Source: Paracoccus tegillarcae (GTDB lineage Bacteria; Pseudomonadota; Alphaproteobacteria; Rhodobacterales; Rhodobacteraceae). Taken from it: a stretch of 64,000 nt of DNA. The notes beneath the pieces were generated by a model, which saw only the letters and a list, made by a program, of their open reading frames with translations, was not told the origin of the DNA and did not search any database. The translations under genes were made by a program, and so were the position numbers. The first letter of the stretch is position 1, and each line of letters begins with the position of its first letter. The stretch is from NCBI RefSeq assembly GCF_002847305.1, contig NZ_CP025408.1, forward strand, positions 2,253,001 to 2,317,000, read 5' to 3'. This document shows positions 9,218-19,308 of the stretch, one piece after another.

Positions 9218-10329
9218 GCTGTGCGCCGCCGCCTGATTTTACTGCCTCAAAGCAGGGGATCGGCTGGATGGGCCTGCCTTTGCCGGCGCTGGTCCTGGAT
9301 TGCAAGGGCCGGGTGGCGGCGCTGAATGATGCCGCCGAGATCTGGCTGAACCTGTCTCGCCGCTCGACTCTGGGCAAGGCACTGGAGGGCGAGGAGATGG
9401 CCAACCGGCTGCGCATCGACCCCTCGCTTGCACCGATGGCCGAACGCGTCGCGCGCGGCGATGAGGCGCTGTTTCAGCCGCATGTCTGCTTTCACATCGG
9501 TGATCGCGCGGGTCGTCACGATGCCCATTATGCCACGGTCCATGCGGGCCCTGCACCCGACATGCCCGACGGTGTGATGCTGTTGATCGCCCCCAGTGCC
9601 GCTGATGACAGGAACAGCCAGAACCGGGCCGTTCGCGGCGCGGCCCGCAGCGCCATCGGCATGGCCGAAATGCTGGCGCATGAGATCAAGAACCCGCTGG
9701 CCGGCATTCGCGGGGCGGCACAGTTGATGGCGATGAACGCCTCGCCCGAGGATCGCGAGATGGCCGATATGATCGTCAGCGAATCGCGCCGGATCGTGGC
9801 GCTGCTGGATCAGGTCGAGCGGTTCGGGGATACGACCGGACCAAAGCTGGGGCCGGTCAACGTGCATGACGTGCTGGAACAGGTGCGGCGCTCGGCCAAG
9901 GTGGGCTTTGCCAAGGGGCTGCGGATCCTGACGGATTACGACCCCTCTCTGCCCGCGGCGATGGCCGATCCCGATCAACTGATGCAGGTCTGCCTCAATC
10001 TGGTCAAGAACGCCGCCGAAGCTTTGGCGCGGCGCGGTGGCACGATCCGGTTGCGTACCTATTACGACCATGCGATGCGCTTGCCGCCGACGCCTGCCGA
10101 ACCGGCGGGTCGAGCGCTGCCGCTGCAAATCGAGATCGAGGATGACGGTCCCGGCCTGCCCGAGGCAATCGCCGATCAGATTTTCGAACCCTTCGTGTCG
10201 GGCCGCGAGAACGGCACCGGGCTGGGTCTGGCGCTGGTCAGCAAGATCATCACCGATCACGGCGCGTGGCTGCGCGTGGACAGCCGCCCCGGCCGCACGA
10301 TTTTCTGCATGTCACTGCCCAAGGCCTAG
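9214..10329 (+). CDS. ntrB: Nitrogen sensor histidine kinase NtrB
   Basis: A 371-residue soluble kinase/phosphatase that controls NtrC according to PII status. An N-terminal PAS-like region (residues 10-130) precedes the H-box MLAHEIKNPLAGIRG with the phospho-acceptor His at 156. An N-box (NLVKNAAEAL) and G boxes (DDGPGLP, GTGLGLALV) form the ATPase. No membrane helices are visible. It starts inside the dusB stop and sits 16 bases before ntrC. Confidence 0.95.
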   Translation: MSCAPPPDFTASKQGIGWMGLPLPALVLDCKGRVAALNDAAEIWLNLSRRSTLGKALEGEEMANRLRIDPSLAPMAERVARGDEALFQPHVCFHIGDRAGRHDAHYATVHAGPAPDMPDGVMLLIAPSAADDRNSQNRAVRGAARSAIGMAEMLAHEIKNPLAGIRGAAQLMAMNASPEDREMADMIVSESRRIVALLDQVERFGDTTGPKLGPVNVHDVLEQVRRSAKVGFAKGLRILTDYDPSLPAAMADPDQLMQVCLNLVKNAAEALARRGGTIRLRTYYDHAMRLPPTPAEPAGRALPLQIEIEDDGPGLPEAIADQIFEPFVSGRENGTGLGLALVSKIITDHGAWLRVDSRPGRTIFCMSLPKA

Positions 10330-10345
10330 ATTCAAGGATCGACAC

Positions 10346-11809
10346 ATGGACGGAACCGTTCTGATCGCCGACGATGACCGCACAATCCGCACCGTGCTGA
10401 CGCAGGCGCTGACCCGCGCGGGGTGCCGGGTCCATGCCACCGGCTCGCTGGCGCAATTGGCGAAATGGGTCGATGAGGGCCGAGGCGATCTGGTGATCAC
10501 CGATGTGATGATGCCTGACGGCAACGGGATCGACCGCATTCCGGAAATCCGCAAGCTGCGACCGGATCTGCCTGTCATCGTCATCTCGGCCCAGAACAAC
10601 ATCGTGACCGCGATCCGCGCGACCGAGGCCGAAGCATTCGAGTATTTGCCCAAGCCTTTTGATCTGCCCGATCTAATGGGCAAGGCGGGGCAGGCCCTCT
10701 CGCGCCGGCCACGCAGGACAAGCGACGCGGTGGATGCGCAGCCCGAGCTGCAGGGCGGCCCGAGCGATCAATCTGCCGATCCGGCCATGCCGCTGATCGG
10801 CCATGCGCCCGCGATGCAGGCCTTGTTCCGGATGGTCGCGCGGGTGCTCAACGCGGATCTGCCGGTTGTGATTTCGGGTGAGGCCGGGGTCGGGAAATCC
10901 ATGATTGCGCGCAGCTTTCATGATCTGTCGGACCGCAAGGCCAAGGGGCTGGTGGTTCTCAGTGCTGCCGATCCGATGGATGCAGCCCTTGCCCGGATCG
11001 AGGCGCAGGTGGCGGGCGGATCGATCATCATCGAGAACCCGGCCAGCTTTGACGCGGCGGCGCAAGCCCGGCTGGTTGGCATGATCGAGACCTTCGAGGC
11101 AGATCCGGAACCGAGCCGGTCACCGCGCCTGATCTCGACCATGGGCGAAGACCCGCAGGCCGATCTGGCCGCCGGGCGGCTGCGCACGGATCTGTACTAT
11201 CGGCTTGCCGGTGTGACGATGGCGGTGCCGCCCTTGCGGGCGCGGATCGAGGATATCGTGCCGCTGGCGCGTCACTTGCTGGCGCGTACTGCGACCCAGG
11301 GGCTGCCCGACCGCACCCTGTCGGACGACGCGGCGGCGTTGATCCGTGCGCATCCCTTTCCCGGCAATGTCCGCGAACTGGAAAACGCCGTGCGCCGACT
11401 GGCCCTGACTGCCGCAGGCCCCGAGATCACGGCGGCAGAGGTCGGTGACACGCTGGCGCAGGGTCTCGGAGCCGATCGTTTGGCCCATCTGGGCGAACGC
11501 GCGACCCCCGTTGCTGAACGCAATACGCGACAGATGCCGCTGGCTGCAGGGGCCGATACACCGCTGTCAGACGCGGTCGACGCGCATCTGCAACGCTATT
11601 TCGATCTGCATGGCGATCAGTTGCCGCCGCCGGGACTGTATGACCGCATCATCCGGGAAATCGAAAAGCCGTTGCTGGAGATTGCGCTGGATGCGACCGG
11701 CGGAAATCAGCTTCGTTGCGCGGATCTGCTCGGCATAAATCGGAACACGCTGCGTAAGAAACTGACTGATCTGAATATCGAGGTGACACGGCGGCGCAAA
11801 CTGATGTAA
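10346..11809 (+). CDS. ntrC: Nitrogen response regulator NtrC lacking the GAFTGA loop
   Basis: A 487-residue regulator with receiver (phospho-acceptor Asp53 in VITDVMMP), AAA+ domain (Walker A GEAGVGKS at 178-185) and Fis-type helix-turn-helix at the C terminus (LGINRNTLRKKL). The stretch between residues 200 and 225, where sigma-54 activators carry GAFTGA, is shortened and the motif is absent. The Walker B position reads SIIIEN instead of LFLDE. Known Rhodobacter NtrC proteins also lack this loop and work with sigma-70 polymerase, so I infer the same here. Start ATG 10346; longer in-frame reading overlaps ntrB. Confidence 0.94.
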   Translation: MDGTVLIADDDRTIRTVLTQALTRAGCRVHATGSLAQLAKWVDEGRGDLVITDVMMPDGNGIDRIPEIRKLRPDLPVIVISAQNNIVTAIRATEAEAFEYLPKPFDLPDLMGKAGQALSRRPRRTSDAVDAQPELQGGPSDQSADPAMPLIGHAPAMQALFRMVARVLNADLPVVISGEAGVGKSMIARSFHDLSDRKAKGLVVLSAADPMDAALARIEAQVAGGSIIIENPASFDAAAQARLVGMIETFEADPEPSRSPRLISTMGEDPQADLAAGRLRTDLYYRLAGVTMAVPPLRARIEDIVPLARHLLARTATQGLPDRTLSDDAAALIRAHPFPGNVRELENAVRRLALTAAGPEITAAEVGDTLAQGLGADRLAHLGERATPVAERNTRQMPLAAGADTPLSDAVDAHLQRYFDLHGDQLPPPGLYDRIIREIEKPLLEIALDATGGNQLRCADLLGINRNTLRKKLTDLNIEVTRRRKLM

Positions 11810-11875
11810 AACAGCCACAGATGGCGATGCCAGAGTCACGGCATTGCAACAACGGTCGCGGAAGACGACCCTGGG

Positions 11876-14137
11876 ATGGCGATGGCAGGAGTGGCGAGCA
11901 GCGCAATTCGAAACGGGCTGGGCGATAGTCGCAGACTAGAAGGCCGGGCGATGGCTCTGCTGTTGGGTTTGGGTGTCGTGCTTGCTGTCGCGACGCTGCT
12001 TGTTCTGGGGCCATTCGGCCCGCAAACCCCCGATTGGGCGCTGCGCCTTGTTCTGCTGCTGGATGTCGTCTGCCTGATTTCGCTGGCCGGTATGGTGACG
12101 ATGCGACTGGCGCGGATGCTGGCGGCGCGGCGGGCCTCGGCTGCCGGGTCGCGACTGCACACGCGGCTGGTCGGTGTGTTTGCAATTGTCGCTTTGGTGC
12201 CAACCGTGCTGGTGGCGCTGTTTGCCGGTTTGCTGGTCAATATCGGGCTTGAAGGCTGGTTCTCAGACCGTGTGCAGCAGGTGGTGACCACCTCGCAATC
12301 CGCCGCTATTGCCTATCAGGAAGAGCATCGTCGCGACCTGACGCAGGACGCGCAGGCGCTGGCCAGCGTGCTGACCAATGCCGCGCGCAATGATCCGCTG
12401 ATCGAGGATGGAATGCTGCGCAGCCTGTTGGTACAGGGGCAGGGGCTGATCCAGCGTGGCCTGCGCGAGGCCTATGTGATCGACCGCGCCGGCGATATCC
12501 GGGCGCGCGGAGAGCGATCCTATCTGTTCTGGTTTGAGGCCCCGACCGAAGAGCATTTCGATCAGGTCGATCTTGATGGCGTGACGCTGATCGAAGACTG
12601 GCAGAACAACGAATTTCGGGCTTTGGTCAAACTGTCGCCGCTGGCCGACCGTTATCTTTACGTCACGCGCGATGTCGATGGCGCGCTGTTCGGGCTGCTG
12701 GACGACACGCGGCAGACGGTGGGCGATTATCAGCAGTTGGAACAGACCCGCGGGCGTGTCCTGCTGGAATTCTCGCTGGTCTATCTGGGGTTTGCGCTGC
12801 TGATGGTCGCCGGCGCGATCTGGCTGGGGCTGTGGTTCGCAAGCCGGCTGTCGCGCCCGATCGGGCAGTTGGCGCAGGCCAGCGAACAGGTCGGTCGCGG
12901 TGATCTGGACGTGCAGGTGCCCGAACCCGATACGGGCGATGAGATCCAGACACTTGGTGCCAGCTTTAACCGCATGACCCGCCAGCTCAAGACGCAGCGC
13001 GAGGAACTGATCGAAAGCTATCGTTCCAGCGACGAGCAGCGGCGGCTGTTCGACAACGTGTTGTCCTCGGTTACCTCCGGCGTCGTGGGGTTGGATGCTG
13101 CGGGCGAGATCGACTTTCTCAACCGATCCGCGACGCGGTTGCTGCGGCTGGATCAGGCCCGCGACATTGATGCGCTGCTGTCCGAGGCCGTTCCCGAATT
13201 CGCGCCTCTGTTCGACCGTCTGACAGCATCGGTTTCCGAAACCGTGCAGGACGAGATTCGGCTGACGCGCGATGGCAAGGTCGAAAGCCTGCTGGTGCGC
13301 ATGGCAATGCGCCGCGCCAATGATGGCGGGCTCGAGGGCTACGTGGTCGCATTTGACGATGTGACCGAACTGGTCAGCGCGCAGCGCATGGCCGCATGGG
13401 GTGACGTGGCCCGCCGCGTGGCGCACGAGATCAAGAACCCGCTGACGCCGATCCAACTGTCAGCCGAGCGCGTCCGCCGCAAATTCGGCGCCAATATCAG
13501 CGCCGAGGACAAGGCCAGTCTGGATCAATATGTGGATGTGATCATCCGCCAGACGGGCGATTTGCGCCGCATCGTGGACGAGTTCAGCCGCTTTGCCCGG
13601 ATGCCCGAACCCGACCGCGCAGAGATCGATCTGGCGCGACTGCTGCGCGAGGCGGTGCTGATCCAGCAGGATGCGCTGAAGGATGCGCTGCAGGTCGATA
13701 TCCCCGAACAACCCGTCATTGTGGATTGCGATGCCGGGATGCTCAGTCAGGCTTTCACCAATTTGCTCAAGAACGCGGGCGAAGCGGTTGATGAGAAAGC
13801 AGGCGATGCACCCGATGACTGGCAGCCTCGTATTGACGTGCAGATGATCGCCCAGCCCGACGCCATCGAGGTGCGCATCATCGACAACGGCACTGGCCTG
13901 CCGGCGGATCGGACGCGGCTCTTTGAACCCTATGTGACGTTGAAGGCGCAAGGCACCGGGCTGGGCTTGCCGATCGTCAAGAAGATCATCGAGGAACATG
14001 GCGGCAGCCTGTCCCTGACCGACGCGCCGGATGGTGAAGGCGCCATGTCGATCATCAGATTGCCGCGTGAACGACAGCCCGTGCGGCTGATGAGCAGAAG
14101 AAACAAACAGGAAAAAGAACAGGCAGGGACGGTATGA
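11876..14137 (+). CDS. ntrY: Membrane sensor histidine kinase NtrY
   Basis: A 753-residue kinase. Three hydrophobic segments lie near the N terminus (residues 20-120), then an extracytoplasmic part and another helix (LVYLGFALLMVAGAIWLGLW), a HAMP linker (SRPIGQLAQASEQVGRGDLD), a PAS domain and the kinase core with HEIKNPLTPIQLSAERV, His at about 517, and G-box GTGLGLPIV. NtrYX responds to nitrogen, redox or envelope cues in related bacteria. ATG 11876 has no strong ribosome site; ATG 11882 is an alternative. It overlaps ntrX by four bases. Confidence 0.93.
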   Translation: MAMAGVASSAIRNGLGDSRRLEGRAMALLLGLGVVLAVATLLVLGPFGPQTPDWALRLVLLLDVVCLISLAGMVTMRLARMLAARRASAAGSRLHTRLVGVFAIVALVPTVLVALFAGLLVNIGLEGWFSDRVQQVVTTSQSAAIAYQEEHRRDLTQDAQALASVLTNAARNDPLIEDGMLRSLLVQGQGLIQRGLREAYVIDRAGDIRARGERSYLFWFEAPTEEHFDQVDLDGVTLIEDWQNNEFRALVKLSPLADRYLYVTRDVDGALFGLLDDTRQTVGDYQQLEQTRGRVLLEFSLVYLGFALLMVAGAIWLGLWFASRLSRPIGQLAQASEQVGRGDLDVQVPEPDTGDEIQTLGASFNRMTRQLKTQREELIESYRSSDEQRRLFDNVLSSVTSGVVGLDAAGEIDFLNRSATRLLRLDQARDIDALLSEAVPEFAPLFDRLTASVSETVQDEIRLTRDGKVESLLVRMAMRRANDGGLEGYVVAFDDVTELVSAQRMAAWGDVARRVAHEIKNPLTPIQLSAERVRRKFGANISAEDKASLDQYVDVIIRQTGDLRRIVDEFSRFARMPEPDRAEIDLARLLREAVLIQQDALKDALQVDIPEQPVIVDCDAGMLSQAFTNLLKNAGEAVDEKAGDAPDDWQPRIDVQMIAQPDAIEVRIIDNGTGLPADRTRLFEPYVTLKAQGTGLGLPIVKKIIEEHGGSLSLTDAPDGEGAMSIIRLPRERQPVRLMSRRNKQEKEQAGTV

Positions 14138-15525
14138 GCGATATCTTGATCGTCGATGACGAACGCGACATCCGCGAGCTGATCGCGGACATTCTCAAGG
14201 ACGAAGGCTTTCAGACACGGGTCGCCGCGAATTCGGATGAGGCGGTGTCGGCGCTGAACGAGGCAGAGCCGGCACTGATGATCCTGGATATCTGGCTCAA
14301 GGACAGCCGGATGGACGGGATCGACATCCTGAAACAGGTCAAGCGCAACAATCCCGATGTGCCGGTGATCATCATTTCGGGCCACGGCAATATCGAAATC
14401 GCCGTCGCGGCGATCCGGCAGGGCGCCTATGACTTTATCGAAAAGCCATTCAACATCGATCAGTTGATGGTTGTCATCAACCGCGCAATGGAAACCAGCC
14501 GCTTGCGGCGCGAGAATACCAGTCTCCGACGCGGTGACAGCCGCCCGGCCGAGATGCTGGGGCTGTCGGCGGCGTTCAAGCGGCTGCGCGAGAACCTCGA
14601 AAAGGTTGCCAAGTCCAATGGCCGGGTGATGCTGACCGGCGAACCGGGGGCCGGCAAGGAACTGGCCGCGCGCTATGTGCACGCCAACAGCCAGCGCGCG
14701 AACGAGCCCTTCATCTCGGTCTCTTGCGCCACCATCGAACCCGAACGCATGGAAGAGGTGCTGTTTGGTCGCGAAAGCAGTGAACGCGGGATTGAACCCG
14801 GTCTGCTGGAACAGGCCCATGGCGGCGTCATCTATTTCGATGAAGTGGCCGACATGCCCTATGGCACCCAGCCCAAGATCCTGCGGGTGCTGACCGAACA
14901 GCAATTCGCGCGGGCCGGCGGCACCGACAAGGTTCGGGTCGATTTGCGGGTCATCAGTTCGACCAATCGCGATCTGGCAACCGAAATCGCCGCTGGCCGC
15001 TTTCGTCAGGAACTGTTCGACCGGCTGAATGTGGTGCCGGTCGTGGTGCCTTCGCTGGCAGAGCGGCGTGACGACATTCAGATGCTGGCGCAACATTTCA
15101 TCGACGAGTTCAACCGCGACCAGGGACTGACCCCGCGCGAACTGCCTGATGAGACGGTGGCGGCGCTGCAGGCAATGCGCTGGCCGGGCAATATCCGCCA
15201 ATTGCGCAATGTGATCGAGCGCGTGCTGATCCTGGCCGAGGATACCGGCGCGATTCAGCCCGCCGAACTGGAACCGCAAGGCGCGACGCCCGACAATGGC
15301 GAGGCGCTGAGCCTGGGCCCGCAGATCACCGCATTGGCCCTGCGCGAGGCCCGCGAACTGTTCGAGCGCGAATACCTGCTGGCGCAGATCAACCGCTTTG
15401 GCGGCAATATCAGCCGCACGGCGCAATTCGTCGGGATGGAGCGCAGCGCCCTGCATCGCAAGCTGAAATCGCTTGGCGTTGTCGGCGGGGTGCGCGTCGA
15501 TGACGAGGTGGCCGTCGGGAAATGA
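14134..15525 (+). CDS. ntrX: Response regulator NtrX lacking the GAFTGA loop
   Basis: A 463-residue partner of NtrY. The receiver has Asp52 in MILDIWLKD and ends in FIEKPFN. The AAA+ domain keeps Walker A GEPGAGKE (169-176) and Walker B GGVIYFDE (230-237), so it probably still hydrolyses ATP. Where GHEKGAFTGA would lie, the sequence reads FGRESSERGIEPGLLEQ. A Fis-type helix-turn-helix (FVGMERSALHRKLKSLGV) closes the protein. Last gene of the dusB-ntrBC-ntrYX unit. Confidence 0.94.
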   Translation: MSDILIVDDERDIRELIADILKDEGFQTRVAANSDEAVSALNEAEPALMILDIWLKDSRMDGIDILKQVKRNNPDVPVIIISGHGNIEIAVAAIRQGAYDFIEKPFNIDQLMVVINRAMETSRLRRENTSLRRGDSRPAEMLGLSAAFKRLRENLEKVAKSNGRVMLTGEPGAGKELAARYVHANSQRANEPFISVSCATIEPERMEEVLFGRESSERGIEPGLLEQAHGGVIYFDEVADMPYGTQPKILRVLTEQQFARAGGTDKVRVDLRVISSTNRDLATEIAAGRFRQELFDRLNVVPVVVPSLAERRDDIQMLAQHFIDEFNRDQGLTPRELPDETVAALQAMRWPGNIRQLRNVIERVLILAEDTGAIQPAELEPQGATPDNGEALSLGPQITALALREARELFEREYLLAQINRFGGNISRTAQFVGMERSALHRKLKSLGVVGGVRVDDEVAVGK

Positions 15526-16086
15526 TCACGTTCGGGGCATTGCGCCCGGCCATCGGCTAGTGGAACCGATGGCCGGACGCCAGAGATAAGACCCCGAATG
15601 AACGTCCCGAGGCAGAACTGAGCAGTGCGGCGCTTCAATCGCGAAAAGGCGCAGACGACGACAAACCTTTCGCAACACTTCACGACACATGCTTCATCCG
15701 GTTTAGGGAAGGTCATGGGAAGAATGCTTGCGTCCAGGACACACCGCATCCGCCCCAAAACCAACCTTGTGGTCAGTCTCTGAGCGGCCAGTGTCTGCGC
15801 TGAATCCGGGTTTCCCCGGACGGATCGTCCCAAAGTCAGCATCTTAGCAACGCGGCCAGCCACACCGGGATGTGGGACGCTGCAGGTTCTCAGACCTTTC
15901 AAGGGTAGCTCATTTGCCGTGACCCATCAAGCGGCCGGCGGGGTTTCTCTTTGAAAAAGCTGGGAATTTGCAGCTTCTGCATACAAATGGGGCGGACTGC
16001 TCGCATCGCGCCCGATCGAAGCGATTGCTCATTGCCGTCAGTTTGCCTATTCCTTTTGCTCTGACACCAGGGATCGACGGGCTGGC
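15526..16086. other. 560-base gap between ntrX and trkA
   Basis: Holds a stem-loop after ntrX (arms at 15546-15556 and 15566-15576, CCGGCCATCGG paired perfectly, nine-base loop, no T run) that may end or stabilise the ntr transcript. A TGCATACAAA motif lies at 15978-15987, about 100 bases before trkA. No open frame in the rest looks like a protein. Confidence 0.55.
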
Positions 16087-17463
16087 ATGAAGATCATCAT
16101 CTGCGGGGCGGGACAGGTCGGTTGGCAGATCGCAAGGCATCTGTCGGGCGAGCGCAACGACGTCACCGTCATCGACAACAATGCTGAACTGATCCGCCGC
16201 GCCACCGACGCGCTGGACGTGCAAGGCGTGACAGGCTTTGCCAGTCATCCCGATGTTCTGGACCGTGCCGGCGCCCATGACGCTGATCTGATCATTGCAG
16301 CCACGCATTCGGACGAGGTGAACATGGTCACCTGCCAGGTGGCCCATTCGGTCTTTCAGGTGCCGCGCAAGATCGCCCGTTTGCGCAGCAGCGCCTATCT
16401 GGATGCGATTTATTCGGACCTTTATCGCACCGATCACCTGCCGATCGACGTGGTGATCAGCCCCGAACGCGAGGTGGCCGAGGCCGCGATGCAGCGCCTG
16501 TCCGCACCCTCGACCTTCGACGCCGAGACCTTCATGGGGGATCGGGTGCATCTGCTGGGCATCGCGCTGGAAGAGGATTGCGCCGCGCTGAACACGCCGC
16601 TGCGGCAGTTGAATGACATCTTTTCCAGCCTCAGCGCCATTGTGGCCGGTGTGCGCCGCGATGGCCGTCTGTTTGCACCCGAGGCCAATGACCAGCTGTT
16701 TGCGGGCGACCAGATCTATGTCTTTGCCGACCACGACGATGTCGACCGCACGCTGGAGATCTTTGGCAAGCCCACCGAAAAGCAGGAACGCGTGGTCATC
16801 ATCGGCGCGGGCAATGTCGGGCTTGCCGTCGCGCGCGCCCTCGAGGCCCGCCCCGAACGAGTGCGCGCCAAGCTGATCGAACGTGACCGCCACCGCGCCG
16901 AAATGGCCGCCGATTCGCTGGAGCGGACCATCGTGCTGAACGGTGACGGCCTCTCGGCGGAACTGCTGGAAGAGGCCGCCGTTCCGCGCGCCGACGCCGT
17001 TCTGGCGGTGACCGATGATGACAAGACCAACATTCTGGCATCGGTTCGGGCCAAACAGGCCGGGGCCAAGCTGGCCATTGCGTTGATCAACGACCCGACG
17101 CTGGTGCCGCTGATGGGGGCGCTGGACATTGACGCCTATATCAACCCGCGCGCCACCACCGTTTCAACCATTCTGCGCCATATCCGTCATGGCCGGGTGC
17201 GCGACATCTATTCGGTCGGCGACGCCGAGGCCGAGGTGATCGAGGCGCAGGTGCTGTCGACCTCGCCCATTTCCGGGCGGGCGATCCGCGACATCGAATT
17301 TCCCGAGGGCGTGTTGATCGGTGCGGTGCGCAAGGGCGAAAAGGTTCTCAAACCCACCTCCGACATGCGCATCGAAGAGGGCGATCTGGTGTTGATCTTT
17401 GCCCTGTCGGCAGACGTTCCCGAGGTCGAGCGCCTGTTGCAGGTCTCGATCGACTTTTTCTGA
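16087..17463 (+). CDS. trkA: Trk potassium uptake regulatory protein TrkA
   Basis: A 458-residue cytoplasmic regulator that binds NAD(H) and gates TrkH. It is a tandem RCK protein: two Rossmann halves begin with IIICGAGQVGWQIARHL (residue 3) and VIIGAGNVGLAVARAL (about residue 238), each followed by a TrkA-C domain. It lies 9 bases before trkH, and this pair sits next to ntrYX in many alphaproteobacteria. Confidence 0.96.
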   Translation: MKIIICGAGQVGWQIARHLSGERNDVTVIDNNAELIRRATDALDVQGVTGFASHPDVLDRAGAHDADLIIAATHSDEVNMVTCQVAHSVFQVPRKIARLRSSAYLDAIYSDLYRTDHLPIDVVISPEREVAEAAMQRLSAPSTFDAETFMGDRVHLLGIALEEDCAALNTPLRQLNDIFSSLSAIVAGVRRDGRLFAPEANDQLFAGDQIYVFADHDDVDRTLEIFGKPTEKQERVVIIGAGNVGLAVARALEARPERVRAKLIERDRHRAEMAADSLERTIVLNGDGLSAELLEEAAVPRADAVLAVTDDDKTNILASVRAKQAGAKLAIALINDPTLVPLMGALDIDAYINPRATTVSTILRHIRHGRVRDIYSVGDAEAEVIEAQVLSTSPISGRAIRDIEFPEGVLIGAVRKGEKVLKPTSDMRIEEGDLVLIFALSADVPEVERLLQVSIDFF

Positions 17464-17472
17464 GGCGCAGGT

Positions 17473-19116
17473 ATGTCCGTCCTCATCCGCTTGCCTCTGG
17501 CTGTGATCCTGGCTGGTATCGGCGCCCTGGCGATGATGATTCCGGCCCTTTATGCGTCGGTGATCAATCTCGACGCCATTGCGCGAAACTTTTTCTATTC
17601 AGGGCTCCTGTTTCTGATCCTGGCGGGCATGGTCGGCGTCGCCACCCTGTCCAATCCCACGGGACAACGCGCGCGGTCGCTTTTGCTGACCATGGTTGCG
17701 ACGATGGCCGCCCTGCCGCTGATGCTGGCCGTGCCTTTCGCGGAAAGCCTGCCGGATACCGGTCTGTTCAATGCCTGGTGGGAGATGGTGTCATCGCTGA
17801 CCACAACCGGCGCATCGCTTTATTCGGCGGATCTGCTTGCCCCACCCTTGCATCTGTGGCGGGCGCTGGTGGGCTGGATGGGCGGGTTGTTCATGCTGGT
17901 CGCGGCCATCGCCATCCTTGCGCCTCTGCGGGTTGGCGGCTTTGAGCTGATGTCCTCGCCCTATGGGCGCAGCGAGTATTTCGAACGTCTGCCCAAATCC
18001 TCCGACCCGCGCGAGCTGCAGCCGCACCTGTCCAACCCCACATTTCAGACCGAACTGGTCGATCCCGCCTATCGCCTTTTGCGCGCTACCCATGCCGTCG
18101 CACCGGTTTATGCGGCTTTGACGCTGGTTTTATGGGTCATCCTGTTGCTCTTGGGTGACAGTTCGCTGGTGGCGTTGTGCCGGGCGATGGGCACCTTGGC
18201 GACCTCGGGGATTTCGCCGGTGATGGGGCCGTCTGGGGAAAGCTCGGGCGTGGCTGGCGAGGTGGTTATCTTTGCCTTTCTCATCCCCGCGTTGTCACGT
18301 CGCTTCTGGCCGGGTGGGGGCGAGTTGCGGGCCACGGAAAAGCTGATCGACGATCCCGAATTACGGATGGCTGCCGGGGTCGTGACGCTGGTGGCCTCGC
18401 TGTTATTCGCGCGCCACTTCATTGGCGCCATCGAGGTCGCCACAGACGCCACGGCTGCACAATCCACGCAAGAGGGCGGCGGGCTGGCGGGTCTGGCAAA
18501 CGCCGCCGCGGCAGCCTGGGGTGGCTTGTTCAACGTACTGAGCTATCTGACCACAACCGGCTGGAACAGCGTTGACTGGCAGGGTGCGCGCACCTGGTCG
18601 GGGCTCAATTCGCCCGGTGTCATGCTGGCCGGTCTGGCCATGTTCGGCGGTGGGGTGGCGACGACGGCGGGGGGCGTTAAATTGCTGCGTGTTTATGCGC
18701 TTGCCCGACACGGAGAACGAGAGCTGGAGCGGATCATCCACCCGCGATCCATCGGCGGCGGCGGGCGCATGGCCCGGCGTTTGCGCCGCGAGGGTGCCTA
18801 TCTGGCCTTTATCTTCTTCATGCTTTTCGCGATGTCGATCGCGGTCGTGGTCATCCTGGTTTCCATCCAGCAGATCGAGTTTGAAACCGCGACCATCCTG
18901 TCCATCGCCGCACTGACAAATACCGGGCCGCTGGCCGGCGCCATCCCCCTGACCCCCGCCTTCGAAGGCACGGCCGGCGTCGCATCCGCCCCGTGGGAGG
19001 GCTGGTCGGGCCTGTCAGGGTACAACAAGGCGATTCTTGCGGGCGCGATGATCGTCGGGCGGCTTGAAACGCTGGCCATATTGGCGCTGTTCTCGCCGGA
19101 ATTCTGGCGCCGCTGA
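17473..19116 (+). CDS. trkH: Trk potassium transporter membrane subunit TrkH
   Basis: A 547-residue membrane protein with many hydrophobic helices. Selectivity-filter repeats are recognisable: SSLTTTGASLYS near residue 112 and SYLTTTGWNSVD near residue 357. TrkA, encoded directly upstream, forms its cytoplasmic gating ring. The length is somewhat above the usual 480-500 residues, with a longer N-terminal part before the first pore loop. Confidence 0.94.
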   Translation: MSVLIRLPLAVILAGIGALAMMIPALYASVINLDAIARNFFYSGLLFLILAGMVGVATLSNPTGQRARSLLLTMVATMAALPLMLAVPFAESLPDTGLFNAWWEMVSSLTTTGASLYSADLLAPPLHLWRALVGWMGGLFMLVAAIAILAPLRVGGFELMSSPYGRSEYFERLPKSSDPRELQPHLSNPTFQTELVDPAYRLLRATHAVAPVYAALTLVLWVILLLLGDSSLVALCRAMGTLATSGISPVMGPSGESSGVAGEVVIFAFLIPALSRRFWPGGGELRATEKLIDDPELRMAAGVVTLVASLLFARHFIGAIEVATDATAAQSTQEGGGLAGLANAAAAAWGGLFNVLSYLTTTGWNSVDWQGARTWSGLNSPGVMLAGLAMFGGGVATTAGGVKLLRVYALARHGERELERIIHPRSIGGGGRMARRLRREGAYLAFIFFMLFAMSIAVVVILVSIQQIEFETATILSIAALTNTGPLAGAIPLTPAFEGTAGVASAPWEGWSGLSGYNKAILAGAMIVGRLETLAILALFSPEFWRR

Positions 19117-19241
19117 CGCGGCCGCCCCGCTCCTCGGTGCTGCGCGGTTTTTTATGCAAACGCAGCAAAATTTGTCGGCTTCGTGGTCGCGTCGGCGTCG
19201 TTTATGGCCGGCCTGCTGTGAAAAGCTTTCTGTCAAGTAAC

Positions 19242-19270
19242 TTGCAAGCGCCGTTCGCAGCCCCTAAACC
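19242..19270 (+). promoter_or_regulatory. Possible sigma-70 promoter of hfq
   Basis: TTGCAA at 19242-19247 and TAAACC at 19265-19270 are 17 bases apart, 38 bases before the hfq start. The -10 is a weak match; proposed because hfq follows a 190-base gap after trkH. Confidence 0.3.
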
Positions 19271-19308
19271 TTGATGAAAGACCAACTTTAGCAGGCAGGC
19301 TGAACCGA

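Noticed and set aside
15255..15902. Minus-strand frame reaching into the ntrX-trkA gap
   Set aside because: Mostly antisense to ntrX, with no recognisable domain.
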